From assembly GCF_018734325.1 (NCBI RefSeq), contig NZ_CP073754.1, positions 1,302,001-1,366,000 on the forward strand: a DNA stretch of 64,000 bases, in the 5' to 3' direction. Below, piece after piece: positions 27,044 through 36,186 of the stretch. The DNA comes from Methylomonas paludis. GTDB lineage: Bacteria > Pseudomonadota > Gammaproteobacteria > Methylococcales > Methylomonadaceae. Both the position numbers and the translations under genes were made by a program. Positions within the stretch are counted from its first letter, which is position 1. Every line of letters begins with the position of its first letter. Under the pieces are notes generated by a model. That model searched no databases and was not told where the DNA came from. It saw only the letters and a list, made by a program, of their open reading frames with translations.

Positions 27044-27336
27044 TAGAACAAGAACTTAATCAACTGGGTAAAACGCAGTGGGACATCGCAGACCAACTGC
27101 GCGGGGCGATGAATGCCGACGATTTCCGCGACTATATGCTGTCATTTCTATTCTTGCGTTATCTCTCTGATAATTATGAATCTGCGGCGAAAAAAGAACT
27201 TGGTTCTGATTATCCTGATGTACTGCCAGATGTGATGCGAACCTTAGGCGCAACATCATTACTCCAAATTTGGTATGAGGACAACAAAGATGATGTGGCT
27301 GATTTTGAGACGCAAATGCGCCGCAAAGTGCATTAA
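27040..27336 (+). pseudogene. hsdM 5' fragment (HsdM_N domain only)
   Basis: A 98-codon ORF with a clear HsdM N-terminal domain: ELNQLGKTQWDIADQLRGAM, then DDFRDYMLSFLFLRYLSDNY and FETQMRRKVH. The sequence stops at TAA right where family members continue with the helical linker, and no SAM-binding or NPPF motif follows. This is a second hsdM start, different from the one at 26257. The start codon is fused to the end of the broken vapC. Confidence 0.85.
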
Positions 27337-27351
27337 CCACGGAGACAGTAA

Positions 27352-27519
27352 ATGGAGCAATCATGCCTTTTTGGCCCCAGTTTTCTCGAAAAATTTGTCG
27401 GGAAACATATTCTTTACGATCCTAAAGTAGCAATTTTGGAATTAATTGCTAATGCTTGGGATGCTGGTGCGACACAGAATGGCTGGTATCAATTTCCGTT
27501 TCGGATTGTTCAAGGATAA
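27352..27519 (+). pseudogene. GHKL ATPase-type protein, N-terminal stub
   Basis: A 55-codon ORF with GGAG seven bases before its ATG. It reads PSFLEKFVGKHILYDPKVAI, then LELIANAWDAGATQ, which is the N box of a GHKL (Hsp90/MutL-type) ATPase of the sort linked to restriction systems. After DAGATQ the sequence changes character (NGWYQFPFRIVQG) and ends, so the nucleotide-binding lid and everything downstream are missing. Confidence 0.65.
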
Positions 27520-27619
27520 AATGTTCCATGGCTCACTCAATGGGTGAAATTATATTGAGCCTATTTTATCAAATTATGCCTTTTAAATCATTCGGATAGA
27601 GGGATTCTTGTGATTTAAA

Positions 27620-27666
27620 GTCACGGATTCAGGTATATCGCAGACGAGCAATTAATCAGAGGTTCC
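27620..27666 (+). mobile_element. Scar of two IS ends: IS1380-like end fused to IS5 end
   Basis: Bases 27634-27666 match the right end of the IS5 element (TATATCGCAGACGAG to GAGGTTCC). Immediately before it, CACGGATTCAGG (about 27622-27633) matches the right end of the IS1380-family element at 46226-46237. No body of either element remains. It marks a deletion or nested insertion event inside the defence graveyard. Confidence 0.65.
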
Positions 27667-27741
27667 TGAACCAAATTATATTCGTGTCGGAATTTCAATA
27701 TACCATTACCAATCGAAAAGAATTTAAACCATGAAGGAATC

Positions 27742-29325
27742 ATAACCGAAGCGGATACTTGTCGTGAATTTGTTACGCCTAGACTTATTCAAGTTGGCTG
27801 ATCCATTTCTCCTCATTCCATTGGAGAGCAGCGATCCTTTACGAATGGCCGAATTTTTGTAACGGGCGGCAAAGTCCGTCGAGGCCAACAAAAACGTGCA
27901 GATTATTTACTCTATTACCGCCGTGACTTCCCGTTAGCTGTTGTCGAAGTCAAAAGCATTGCCTTTCCAGCAGAAACCGGGGTCCAGCAGGCTCGCGAGT
28001 ATGCAGAAATTCTTGGTCTAAAATTCGCCTATGCCACCAATGGTCGGCAGATTATCGAAATCGATTACACTACGGGGACAGAACGGGTAATTAACCAATA
28101 CCCCAGCCCCGATGAACTCTGGCAGCGGTTAACGGCTTCCGCTTCTTTATCTGAAACCGCCAGCAACCACTTGCTGGAGCCGTTTAATTTGGTGTCCGGC
28201 AAAATTCCCCGTTACTATCAGGTCATAGCCATCAACCTGATTATTGAATCGATTTTGCTCGGACAAAAACGCATTCTGGCGACCATGGCTACTGGTACTG
28301 GCAAAACCTGTGTCGCTTTTCAACTGTGTTGGAAATTGTGGAATAGTCGTTGGACAAATTCGTCTGGAACAAATTTGGACGCATATAATTCGCCCGCAGG
28401 GTCCGCGCCAGGGATGGTGCGGATCAGTCGGACAGGCGAATATCGACGACCAAAAATTTTGTTCTTGGCTGATCGCAATATTCTGGTCGACGATCCAATG
28501 GCCAAAATGTTTGCGCCGTTTGGCGATGCTCGCTACAAGATTTCCAGCAGTGATGTGAGTCAAGGTCGGGAAATGTATTTCGGCATCTATCAAGCCCTCA
28601 CGAACGCATCCAGTGACGTATTTCGCCAATATCGACCAGATTTTTTTGATTTAATCATCATCGACGAATGTCGCCGTGGCTCAAGCCGCAACGATACCAT
28701 CGTCCGCTTGCCGCAAGGCGTCTTTGCACCGTACACCGATATTCCGGCCAATTTGCTGTTTTTCCAGCGAGGCGGCCCAACCGAAACCATTTGGTATTAC
28801 GAACAACCGTTACCCGAAGGCCGCAAGAAATACAGCAAAACAGCCCCATTGCAGTTCGAGGAACTGGAGCCGGCTTTAAACTGGTGGCAGAATCGTGAAG
28901 GAAATCCGCAAGCTTGGAAGGTAGATTTTGCAGGCAAACGCGCTATTGCGCTTGCTGCAGCCGAACCATATTGGCAACGTGCCGAGAGCGAACGAGCGGC
29001 AGCGCTGGCCGTGGGTAAACAAATGCGTGAATTGGAACAAGCCTTAGCCGCCGCCAGCAATAGCGACAAAGCCGCGTTGCAAACTCAGCTTCGCGACTTG
29101 AAAGCCCGGCAACAAGCTCACGATGCGGCTGCCAAATCGGCGCAAAGTGAAGGCGATGCACTGTACTGGCCAATTTACAATCTCGACCTAAAAAATCCCC
29201 ACGCCAAAGAAGGACTTGAGCATGCCGACCCCAAAGACCTGATCGCCAGCATGCGTAGTCACGAATCAGAAGTCATGCGCCTGTTGGGCGAAATCGAGGC
29301 ATTGGTGCATGAGGTAGAGCAATGA
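27742..29325 (+). pseudogene. hsdR::hsdM chimera with nonsense mutation
   Basis: Translating from 27742 gives an HsdR N terminus (TEADTCREFVTPRLIQVG), a TGA at 27799 where relatives have Trp, then a continuous HsdR sequence: FTNGRIFVTGGKVRRGQQKR, Walker A MATGTGKT and the DECR box IIIDECRRGS. At the DECRRGSS point it switches to the C-terminal half of HsdM: RLPQGVFAPYTDIPANLLFF, IWYYEQPLPEGRKKY and a helical tail. The expected ATG reads ATA. From 28171 onward there is an open 384-codon frame, so a chimeric protein could be made, but it would lack most helicase motifs and all methyltransferase catalysis. A large deletion between hsdR and hsdM explains the join. Confidence 0.85.
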
Positions 29326-30226
29326 CCGAGAAAATCGATTTACCCATTGCTTACGGCGACATCCATACCGACATTGTTACACTGCTCGAAAACGCCGCCG
29401 CACCGCCGCGCGTAGCGTTAATGCATTGATGACAGCCAGTTACTGGGAAATTGGCCGTCGCATCCTCGAATTTGAACAAGGCGGTGAAGAACGGGCCGGT
29501 TACAAACAACAATTGCTTAAACGACTATCGCATGATTTGACATCTAAATTCGGCCGTGGCTTTAGTGTCGACAATTTGGAGCTGATGCGTTTGTTCTACA
29601 GCACTTATCCGCCGGAGCGCATTTCCGAAACGCTGTCTCGGAAATTACCTGCAGCGGATACGGACAGAAAATCCGAGACAGTGTCTCGGATTTTGAGCCT
29701 CGATCAACTCGCCACGGCCTTTTCGTTGTCATGGTCGCATTATGTGCATTTAATGCGCAGCACCCGTTCGACCGAGGAGCGGGATTTTTACGAAGCCGAA
29801 GCCTTACGTTGCGGATGGAGTGTTCGCCAACTGAACCGTCAGATCAATAGTGCTTTTTATACCCGAGCGCTATTGTCAAAAAACAAAGTTGCCCTGTTGC
29901 ATCAGGCCGAACAGACTGAACCCGGCGACCTTATGACACCCGAGGAAGCCATCAAGGATCCGTTCGTATTGGAATTCCTTAACCTGAAAGACCAATACTC
30001 GGAATCCGATCTCGAAGACGAACTGATCCAGCATTTGGCCGATTTTCTGCTGGAATTGGACGACGACTTTGCCTTTGTCGGTCGTCAGCGCCGCTTGCGG
30101 CTTGACGACACCTGGTTTCGCATCGATTTGCTGTTTTTCCATCGCCGTTTGAAATGTCTAGTAGTGATCGATCTCAAATTGGAGGCGCGGCGTTTGACCG
30201 GACCGAAAAGTGTGGGTGATATATGA
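29322..30226 (+). pseudogene. DUF1016/YhcG-type PDDEXK nuclease, frameshifted and 3'-truncated
   Basis: The ATG at 29322 overlaps the chimera stop and encodes LPIAYGDIHTDIVTLLEN; after a one-base shift near 29391 the sequence continues RRRTAARSVNALMTASYWEI in the other frame. The rest (29426-30226) has the DUF1016 hallmarks: SVDNLELMRLFYSTYPP, SWSHYVHLMR, EEAIKDPFVLEFL and the nuclease core LRLDDTWFRIDLLFFHRRLK, then LVVIDLKL. Family members continue about 100 residues past DLKL; here it becomes EARRLTGPKSVGDI and stops. The nuclease is therefore cut at its active-site region. Such proteins often accompany type I restriction genes. Confidence 0.8.
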
Positions 30227-30627
30227 GTCGGTGGCCCAAAGTCAAATTAGGCGAGGTTCTAAAACTTGATCTTCACAAAGAACCAATTGATGTTTCACAA
30301 ACTTATGAAATGGTTGGTGTTCTTAGTTTTGGTCGAGGCTTATTCAAACGGGAAACCATAGAAAACGGGAATACAAGCTACAAACATTTCTTACGTCTGT
30401 CGGCAGAACATATAGTCATGAGCCAGTTATTCGGTTGGGAAGGCGCGTTAGCTCTCTGCTCCAACGCTTTTGCAGGCTGTTATGTTTCACCGCAATTTCC
30501 AACGTTTATTTGTGATCAATCGCGATTAAACCAAGAGTTTCTGGGCTGGGTCATGCGGCAACCTAGCTTTTGGGATGATCTTGGAAGCCGCGCCAAGGGC
30601 ATGGGCGATAGCCAAGCTATTAATTGA
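30223..30627 (+). pseudogene. HsdS target-recognition domain fragment
   Basis: A 134-codon ORF starting MSRWPKVKLGEVLKLDLHKE, with HsdS-type TRD features (YEMVGVLSFGRGLF, HFLRLSAEHIVMSQLFGWEG, SRAKGMGDSQAIN). Full HsdS proteins are about 400 aa, so only the first recognition domain remains before TAA. It overlaps the preceding gene stop by ATGA. It was probably the specificity gene of the decayed operon. Confidence 0.7.
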
Positions 30628-30658
30628 ACATGGTTTAGCCTTGCTACGCTGTTGGTAG

Positions 30659-30805
30659 ACGGCACTAAAAAACCAGGGCGTAGGTACCGGGATGAAAAAG
30701 CTGTTAAACGGCGCCAAGGATTTTGAGAATTTCCCGGTGCCGGTACAGATAGACACTATTCGTGTGCATGAGCGTATCAAACGATTGAAGGGGATTTTGC
30801 GATGA
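30659..30805 (+). pseudogene. Small ORF tail, possibly an HsdS remnant
   Basis: A short open stretch encodes GTGMKKLLNGAKDFENFPVP, then VQIDTIRVHERIKRLKGILR and TGA. The first part resembles the HsdS phrase that precedes the conserved helix of a TRD; the second I do not recognise. It overlaps the start of the XRE gene by 4 bases. It could be the tail of the truncated HsdS at 30223 or of a lost toxin gene. Confidence 0.3.
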
Positions 30806-31128
30806 ATGATCAAGTTTTGGAAATTGTCCGTGGTAGTGGTAACGCGTTTACTGATTTTGGTTATCCCAACGCTGAAGTTGAACAATTAAAAACCTTATTA
30901 GCTGCCGAGATTATCGGCGTTCTTGATGATCAAGGGTTTAGTGTGCGGAAAGCTGAAGATTTAACTGGTATTGCTGCCGCTGACTTTTCGCGTATCCGCA
31001 AAGTGAAGCTAGATCGCTTTACTATTGACCGGCTAATGACAATTCTTAAACGCCTCAATCAAGATATTGAGGTGCGCGTGACTGTCCATCCCCGTCAGGC
31101 AAGTGTGGAAGCAGTGCCGCTTTTGTAA
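30802..31128 (+). CDS. XRE-family transcriptional regulator / antitoxin (COG5606-like)
   Basis: A 108-aa protein with a helix-turn-helix in LDDQGFSVRKAEDLTGIAAA and RIRKVKLDRFTIDRLMTILK, preceded by an N-terminal extension (GNAFTDFGYPNAEVEQLKTL) typical of COG5606 antitoxins that pair with HigB/RelE-like toxins. AAGGGG lies eight bases before the ATG. No complete toxin gene is upstream, only a short ORF tail, so it may be an orphan antitoxin left from a broken pair or a regulator of the island. Confidence 0.8.
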   Translation: MNDQVLEIVRGSGNAFTDFGYPNAEVEQLKTLLAAEIIGVLDDQGFSVRKAEDLTGIAAADFSRIRKVKLDRFTIDRLMTILKRLNQDIEVRVTVHPRQASVEAVPLL

Positions 31129-31167
31129 GTTCTGGCAGGCTTTTTCATACGATTTTCTTCCGCTTTC

Positions 31168-31650
31168 TCAGCCCATATCCCGCAATAAAGCCTGCACCGC
31201 CGGTAATTCCAGTTTGCCGGTGTGGTGGTGGATGATTTGCCCTTGGGGGTTGATCAGGAAGCTGGTGGGGGTGTAGGGGATGCCGCCGAAGCCGGTGTTG
31301 ATTTCGGCATTGGGGTCCAGGGCGATGGGGTAGGGTAGCTGTTTTTCGGTGGCGATGGCCAGTACCCGGTTGGGTGGGTCGTAAGGCATGGCGACGGCGA
31401 TGATGGTCAGGCCTTGCTGGTGCAGGGTGACCAGATCGGGTATTTCCGCCAGGCAGCTTTGGCAGTCGCTGGCCCAGAAGGTGATCAGCACTGGCTTACC
31501 TTTGAATTGGTTCAGGCTGAGGCTTTGGCCGTTGATGGTTTTAAAGCTAAGTGCCGGTGCGGATTTGGGGGTCGTTGCCAGCGTATAGCTGAGCGCCAGA
31601 CCTAGCCCGATGGCGGCGCAGATCAGTGCATATTTGGCGATTTTGGGCAT
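31168..31650 (-). CDS. TlpA/ResA-family thiol-disulfide oxidoreductase
   Basis: A 160-aa membrane-anchored periplasmic thioredoxin-fold protein. An N-terminal membrane segment (YALICAAIGLGLALSYTLA) is followed by the AhpC/TSA-like fold with ASDCQSCLAEIP, where the redox motif is CQSC rather than the common CxPC type. The cis-Pro loop reads YTPTSFLINPQG. Such proteins reduce cysteines of cytochrome c or other exported targets. It is divergent from serA and separated from it by about 320 bases. Confidence 0.88.
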   Translation of the reverse strand: MPKIAKYALICAAIGLGLALSYTLATTPKSAPALSFKTINGQSLSLNQFKGKPVLITFWASDCQSCLAEIPDLVTLHQQGLTIIAVAMPYDPPNRVLAIATEKQLPYPIALDPNAEINTGFGGIPYTPTSFLINPQGQIIHHHTGKLELPAVQALLRDMG

Positions 31651-31822
31651 TAGACAGGCGAAGGTGGCGGCGGTTGGCGGCTGAAAAGTAAGGCCGAATT
31701 GTGTGGGGTGATTATAGCAAAGCTGCTAAAATGGGCTAAAGTTAATGCTGTTAGGTTTTAAGCGGTAGAGGACATTGTTGAATCCTGGTTTCCCTGCTTT
31801 GATAAAGGCTGCGCTGCGAATT

Positions 31823-31849
31823 CCTCGATTCCACTGCGTTGCATCGAGG
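31823..31849 (-). repeat. REP hairpin of the RAYT-associated family (isolated copy)
   Basis: CCTCGAT at 31823-31829 pairs with ATCGAGG at 31843-31849, the same hairpin as the array at 49.8-50.3 kb and around the RAYT gene. It lies in reverse orientation in the tlpA-serA divergent intergenic region. The foot reads GTGG rather than GTAG. Confidence 0.75.
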
Positions 31850-31967
31850 CCACGTTGCTTGCGTTGGTTTTTTGCAAAGCCGAATGTCGTCATCTAATTA
31901 TGACTGTCGTTTGATAAATGGCGATCTGATTGGTCAATGTTGTATTAACCCTTCATCTTTGAGTGTC

Positions 31968-33551
31968 ATGAAAAAAATACTGGTTTCCGATAAGCTGGCC
32001 GAAGACGGCATCAATTTTCTGAATAGCCGGCCGGGTTTGCAGATTCATTTGCAAACCGGATTGAGCGAAGATGCTTTGTGTGAGCTGATCCCGGATTTTG
32101 ATGCCTTGCTGATCCGCAGCGATACCCAGGTGACCGCCAGGGTGTTAAAGGCCGCCCCGCGCTTACAGGTGATAGGCCGGGCCGGTATTGGGGTAGATAA
32201 TGTCGATCTGGCGGCGGCGCTGGAACAGGGTGTGATCGTTATGAATACCCCGGATGCCAATGCCGTGACCACGGCAGAACTGGCGCTGGCCCATCTGTTT
32301 TCCTTAAGCCGCAATCTGCCGCAGGCCAATCAGTCAGTAAAAACCGGCAAATGGGAACGGGCCAGATTGATGGGCAGCGAAGTGGCGCATAAAACCCTGG
32401 CGGTGCTGGGTTTCGGCACCATAGGCCGGATTGTGGCCCAGCGCGGTTCAGGTCTGGGGATGCGGGTGATAGGATTTGATCCGTTTGTGGCGCCGGAGGT
32501 ATTTGCCGCGCACGGTGCCGAGCCGGTGGATTTAGCAACTTTACTGAAACAAGCCGATTATCTGACCTTGCATTGTCCATTAATCGAAAAAACCCGTCAT
32601 ATCATCGGCGCTGAGCAACTGGCGCTGATGAAAAAATCGGCGCGGCTGATCAATTGCGCGCGCGGCGGTCTGGTAGATGAAGCCGCTTTGTATCAGGCTT
32701 TAAGCAGCGGTCGGCTGGCCGGGGCGGCGCTGGATGTTTATGAACAGGAGCCGCCCAAAGACTCGCCATTGCTGAGTCTGGATAACGTAGTGTTTACCCC
32801 GCATCTGGGTGCTTCCACTAACGAGGCTCAGGTGGCAGTCAGTGTGGAAATCGCCCGCCAGGTAGTCAAGTTTCTGCAAACCGGCGAAGCCGTCAACGCC
32901 CTGAATCTGCCCCGCTTATCGGCAGAAGAATTAAAACTGGCTCAGCCGTTTATGCATCTGGCCCATATACTCGGCAAAGTGCTGGCCGGCTGGATCGACC
33001 AGCCCTTAACCCGGCTGGAAGTGGCGGTATTTGGCCAGGCGGCCCAGGTCAAGATACGCCCGGTGTCAGCCGAAGCCCTGGTTGGGCTGTTGGCCGGGCA
33101 GATGTCCACCCCAGTGAACCGGGTTAATGCGGAAAACATCGCCAAGCGCCAGGGGATTACCCTGGTCGAGTCGCAATCCAATGTCTCGACCGGCTATCAG
33201 TCGCTGATCAGAATCACCGGCACCAGTGCCGGTAACACCATTAGCCTAAGCGGCACGCTGCTGGGTGATCAACATGCCCGGCTGGTAACGATCAATCAAT
33301 ATGAAATTGAAGTAGTCCCGGAAGGCGTGTTGCTGATTACCCGACATGATGACCGGCCCGGCGTCATCGCCGCCATCAGTTCGATACTGGGCGCCGCGCA
33401 AATTAACATCACCCGCATGCAGGTCAGTGTTGCCGATCAGCAGCAGACCGCCATGATGGTGATTAGTGTATCCAATCCTTTAACCCCAGAATTGCTGAAA
33501 GCCGTGCAGGCGGTTTCGGCGGTACATACCGTGAGGCAAATTGTATTATGA
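31968..33551 (+). CDS. serA: D-3-phosphoglycerate dehydrogenase
   Basis: A 527-aa enzyme that oxidises 3-phosphoglycerate to 3-phosphohydroxypyruvate, the first step of serine synthesis. It has the long (type I) layout: catalytic 2-hydroxyacid dehydrogenase halves, the NAD-binding segment [20 protein letters not shown] near residue 145, an intervening domain, and a C-terminal ACT domain ([20 protein letters not shown]). The ATG at 31968 ([17 protein letters not shown]) is the family start; an in-frame extension back to 31839 is possible but has no homology. The stop overlaps the serB start by 4 bases, so the two act in the same pathway and are coupled. Confidence 0.95.
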   Translation: MKKILVSDKLAEDGINFLNSRPGLQIHLQTGLSEDALCELIPDFDALLIRSDTQVTARVLKAAPRLQVIGRAGIGVDNVDLAAALEQGVIVMNTPDANAVTTAELALAHLFSLSRNLPQANQSVKTGKWERARLMGSEVAHKTLAVLGFGTIGRIVAQRGSGLGMRVIGFDPFVAPEVFAAHGAEPVDLATLLKQADYLTLHCPLIEKTRHIIGAEQLALMKKSARLINCARGGLVDEAALYQALSSGRLAGAALDVYEQEPPKDSPLLSLDNVVFTPHLGASTNEAQVAVSVEIARQVVKFLQTGEAVNALNLPRLSAEELKLAQPFMHLAHILGKVLAGWIDQPLTRLEVAVFGQAAQVKIRPVSAEALVGLLAGQMSTPVNRVNAENIAKRQGITLVESQSNVSTGYQSLIRITGTSAGNTISLSGTLLGDQHARLVTINQYEIEVVPEGVLLITRHDDRPGVIAAISSILGAAQINITRMQVSVADQQQTAMMVISVSNPLTPELLKAVQAVSAVHTVRQIVL

Positions 33552-34192
33552 GTTTTCAGATAGTCTGTTTTGATTGCGACAGCACCTTGAGCCGCATTGA
33601 AGGCATAGACGAACTGGCCCGGCGTAAGGGCATATTTGCCGAAGTAGCAACTCTGACCGACCGGGCCATGAACGGAGAATTGGCCCTGGAAGACGTTTAT
33701 GCCCTGCGCCTGGAAATGATCCGTCCCGATCAAGCCGCCATAGCCTGGGTGGCAGACTTGTATATCAAAGAACTGGTCGCCGGCGTCGAGCAAACCATAC
33801 AGGCCCTGCAGGCCGCCGGCAAACAAATACATATCATCAGCGGCGGCTTGCGTCAGGCCATCTTACCCTTGGCGGCACATTTGGGCATCCCGGCTGAGCA
33901 AGTACATGCGGTGGATGTGGAATTTGATCAGCAGGGCGACTATCTGGATTTTGCCCGCCACTCGCCGCTGGCGGTCAGCGGCGGCAAAGCCCAGGTGTGC
34001 CGCAAACTGCGCCGGAGCTGGCCGGAGCTGGTACTGATAGGTGACGGCAAGACCGATCTGGAAGCCAAGCTGGCCGGAGCCTATATGATAGGTTTCGGCG
34101 GAGTGGCGGCCAGACCGCTGGTGCAGGCCCAGGCCGACGTATTTGTAGCCGGCCCCAGTCTGGCGGATGTTTTGCCGCTGGTGCTGGGCTAA
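33548..34192 (+). CDS. serB: Phosphoserine phosphatase-like HAD hydrolase
   Basis: A 214-aa HAD-superfamily phosphatase. The catalytic motif FDCDSTL is at residues 8-14, motif II in IHIISGGLRQAILPLA, and motif III in LVLIGDGKTDLEAKLAGAYM. The cap region follows the SerB pattern (SRIEGIDELARR). It would remove phosphate from phosphoserine. Its overlap with serA supports the serine-pathway assignment. The serC transaminase is not in the window. Confidence 0.88.
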   Translation: MSFQIVCFDCDSTLSRIEGIDELARRKGIFAEVATLTDRAMNGELALEDVYALRLEMIRPDQAAIAWVADLYIKELVAGVEQTIQALQAAGKQIHIISGGLRQAILPLAAHLGIPAEQVHAVDVEFDQQGDYLDFARHSPLAVSGGKAQVCRKLRRSWPELVLIGDGKTDLEAKLAGAYMIGFGGVAARPLVQAQADVFVAGPSLADVLPLVLG

Positions 34193-34200
34193 GCTGCACA

Positions 34201-34233
34201 ACGCCAATATTTTTTATCTGCCGATATTGGCGT
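34201..34233 (+). terminator. Hairpin after serB
   Basis: ACGCCAATAT (34201-34210) is the exact reverse complement of ATATTGGCGT (34224-34233), 8 bases after the serB stop. There is no U-run after the stem, so termination is plausible but not certain. Confidence 0.5.
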
Positions 34234-34506
34234 ATTCAAATACTTTGAGTATACTTGATAGCGTAAAAAATTGAGTAATCCACAAATCTGTAAAAAGCTG
34301 CTTGGATTGCTTATCTTCTAGCTTTAATGCTTGTTCTTTTTTGTATATCCTGTACCGATGCGGCTGCCTCACAGCTATTTGCTTGCTGAGTGACAGGACC
34401 TAAGCCCGCTAGAGTTAGCCGGGCTGTTTCAACCGATATGATCTTGACCAAATAGTTTGCCGGCTGGCAGGCTAATCATGCTGTTTATCATTTACTTAAG
34501 TAAAAT

Positions 34507-36078
34507 ATGTCGGATCAAAAAAAAGCTAACCCAGCATTTGCACAGGGCTTGGATCAGCTGAGTCTGCAGCATCAAAAACAGCGTAACCTTGACTTGCTGA
34601 ACAGGCATGCTCCAACCGCTATTGCCATCTTTGATTGCAATATGCATTACCTGTCTGCCAGCGCCCGCTGGATCAGTGACTACCATATCCAAGGTGAAGT
34701 GCTGGGCCAGTCGCATTATCAGGCGGTAAACAATCTTTGCGGAATCTGCAAGGATTACCACGACCGGGCTTTGGCCGGCGAGACCATCACCACCGATAAT
34801 TTTCTACTGGAGATGCCGGATGGAGACACCCGCTGGTTGCGTATGGAGATGGAGCCCTGGTATCAGGATAATGGCGCTATCGGCGGCATCGTGATTTTCT
34901 CCGAGGATAATACCCGGCAAAAAAATGCCGAGCTTGCCGCCGAAATCAGCCGTTCAAAATTACTGGCCGCCCTGAGCAGCATGAATGATGCCGTGTACAT
35001 AGCCAATGAACAAGGGCAACTGGTTGATTTTAATGAAGCCTTCGTTAGCTATCACGGCTTTAAAAGCAAGGCAGAGTGTCCGGACAAGATAAGTGATTAT
35101 TCAGCAATTTTAGAAAAAATCGGCGCCGACGGCAAAATCATACCCTGGGCGCAATGGCCGGTATTCAGAGCGATGCGTGGCGAGACAGCAACCGGCGTTG
35201 AATACAGGCTGCGTCATAAAGACAGAGGTCAAACCTGGATAGGCAGTTATAGCTTTGCGCCGCTGCGCAATAGCGATGGCCTGATTATTGGCGCACTGGT
35301 TAGCGCCCGCGATGTCACCGAACAACATCAGATGGGTCAGGAGAACCACGCCAAGCGTCTGGAGCTGGAAGAAGCCCACCGGCATCTAGTGGTGCGCCAG
35401 ACTGCCGCCGCCATTGCCCATGAATTAAATCAGCCACTTAACGCCATAGTCAATTATACTAATGTAGCATTACAGATTCTGGAAACCGGCTGCCACAATA
35501 GCCAAAGCCTGGCATACGCCCTAACCCAGGCCGAACAACAGGCGCAACGGGCTGGGCGAGCCATGCACGAATTAATGGCCTTGTTGTGTAAAAACCAGAG
35601 TGTCACAGAATCACTGAATATAGCGGCCATCATGGCCGATGCAGTCGACTTTGTGATCGGCAACAACGCCCATGGCCGGCCCGTATTCCTGATCTGGCAA
35701 ATAGCGCCGGGATTAGCGCCGGTGCAGGGTAACCGCCTGCAGATTCAAAAAGTGGTAGTCAATCTGATTGCCAATGCCATACAGGCCATGCAGGGCATGG
35801 CACCGGAGCAGGCAACACTGATATTAAGCGCCCAAACTTTGCCGGGGGACAGCACCCTGCAGCATGTACGGGTCAGCGATACCGGCCCAGGCTTAAGCCA
35901 AGCCCAGGCCGAAGAGGTTTTTCAACCGTTTTTTTCCACCAAAGCCAGCGGCTTGGGAATGGGGCTGGCGATTAGCCGGACGATAATAGAAGCCCATGGC
36001 GGTAAACTCTGGGTGGAATCCAGCCCTGGGGCTGGCGCCCATTTTCATTTTACCTTGCCGATTGCACAATTAATTTAA
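34507..36078 (+). CDS. Soluble PAS-PAS sensor histidine kinase 1
   Basis: A 523-aa cytoplasmic kinase with no membrane segment. The first PAS domain spans about residues 35-140 (APTAIAIFDCNMHYLSASAR through GGIVIFSEDNT), the second about 155-275 (MNDAVYIANEQGQLVDFNEA). The HisKA helix has the phospho-acceptor His305 in AIAHELNQPLNAIVNYT, and the ATPase has the N box NLIANAIQAMQ, DTGPGLS and GLGMGLAISRTIIEAHGGKL. It is FixL-like in build. Two paralogs follow on the same strand. The signal is unknown; no haem-binding His could be assigned by eye. It is the shortest at its N terminus of the three. Confidence 0.92.
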   Translation: MSDQKKANPAFAQGLDQLSLQHQKQRNLDLLNRHAPTAIAIFDCNMHYLSASARWISDYHIQGEVLGQSHYQAVNNLCGICKDYHDRALAGETITTDNFLLEMPDGDTRWLRMEMEPWYQDNGAIGGIVIFSEDNTRQKNAELAAEISRSKLLAALSSMNDAVYIANEQGQLVDFNEAFVSYHGFKSKAECPDKISDYSAILEKIGADGKIIPWAQWPVFRAMRGETATGVEYRLRHKDRGQTWIGSYSFAPLRNSDGLIIGALVSARDVTEQHQMGQENHAKRLELEEAHRHLVVRQTAAAIAHELNQPLNAIVNYTNVALQILETGCHNSQSLAYALTQAEQQAQRAGRAMHELMALLCKNQSVTESLNIAAIMADAVDFVIGNNAHGRPVFLIWQIAPGLAPVQGNRLQIQKVVVNLIANAIQAMQGMAPEQATLILSAQTLPGDSTLQHVRVSDTGPGLSQAQAEEVFQPFFSTKASGLGMGLAISRTIIEAHGGKLWVESSPGAGAHFHFTLPIAQLI

Positions 36079-36186
36079 CAGCCAGAGTTTGGCTAAACCC
36101 CTGCGGCAATTGGGCCGCCCAGCCTGACCGTCGCAAGCTGGCGTTAAGCAGGTCATGGACAATAACACTGATGCTAAGTGAACATC

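Noticed and set aside
10841-27801. TGA recoded as tryptophan
   Set aside because: Both TGA-for-Trp cases are in otherwise damaged genes, and many intact genes here (hsdM, hsdS, serB-upstream serA overlap, tolQ) use TGA as a stop.
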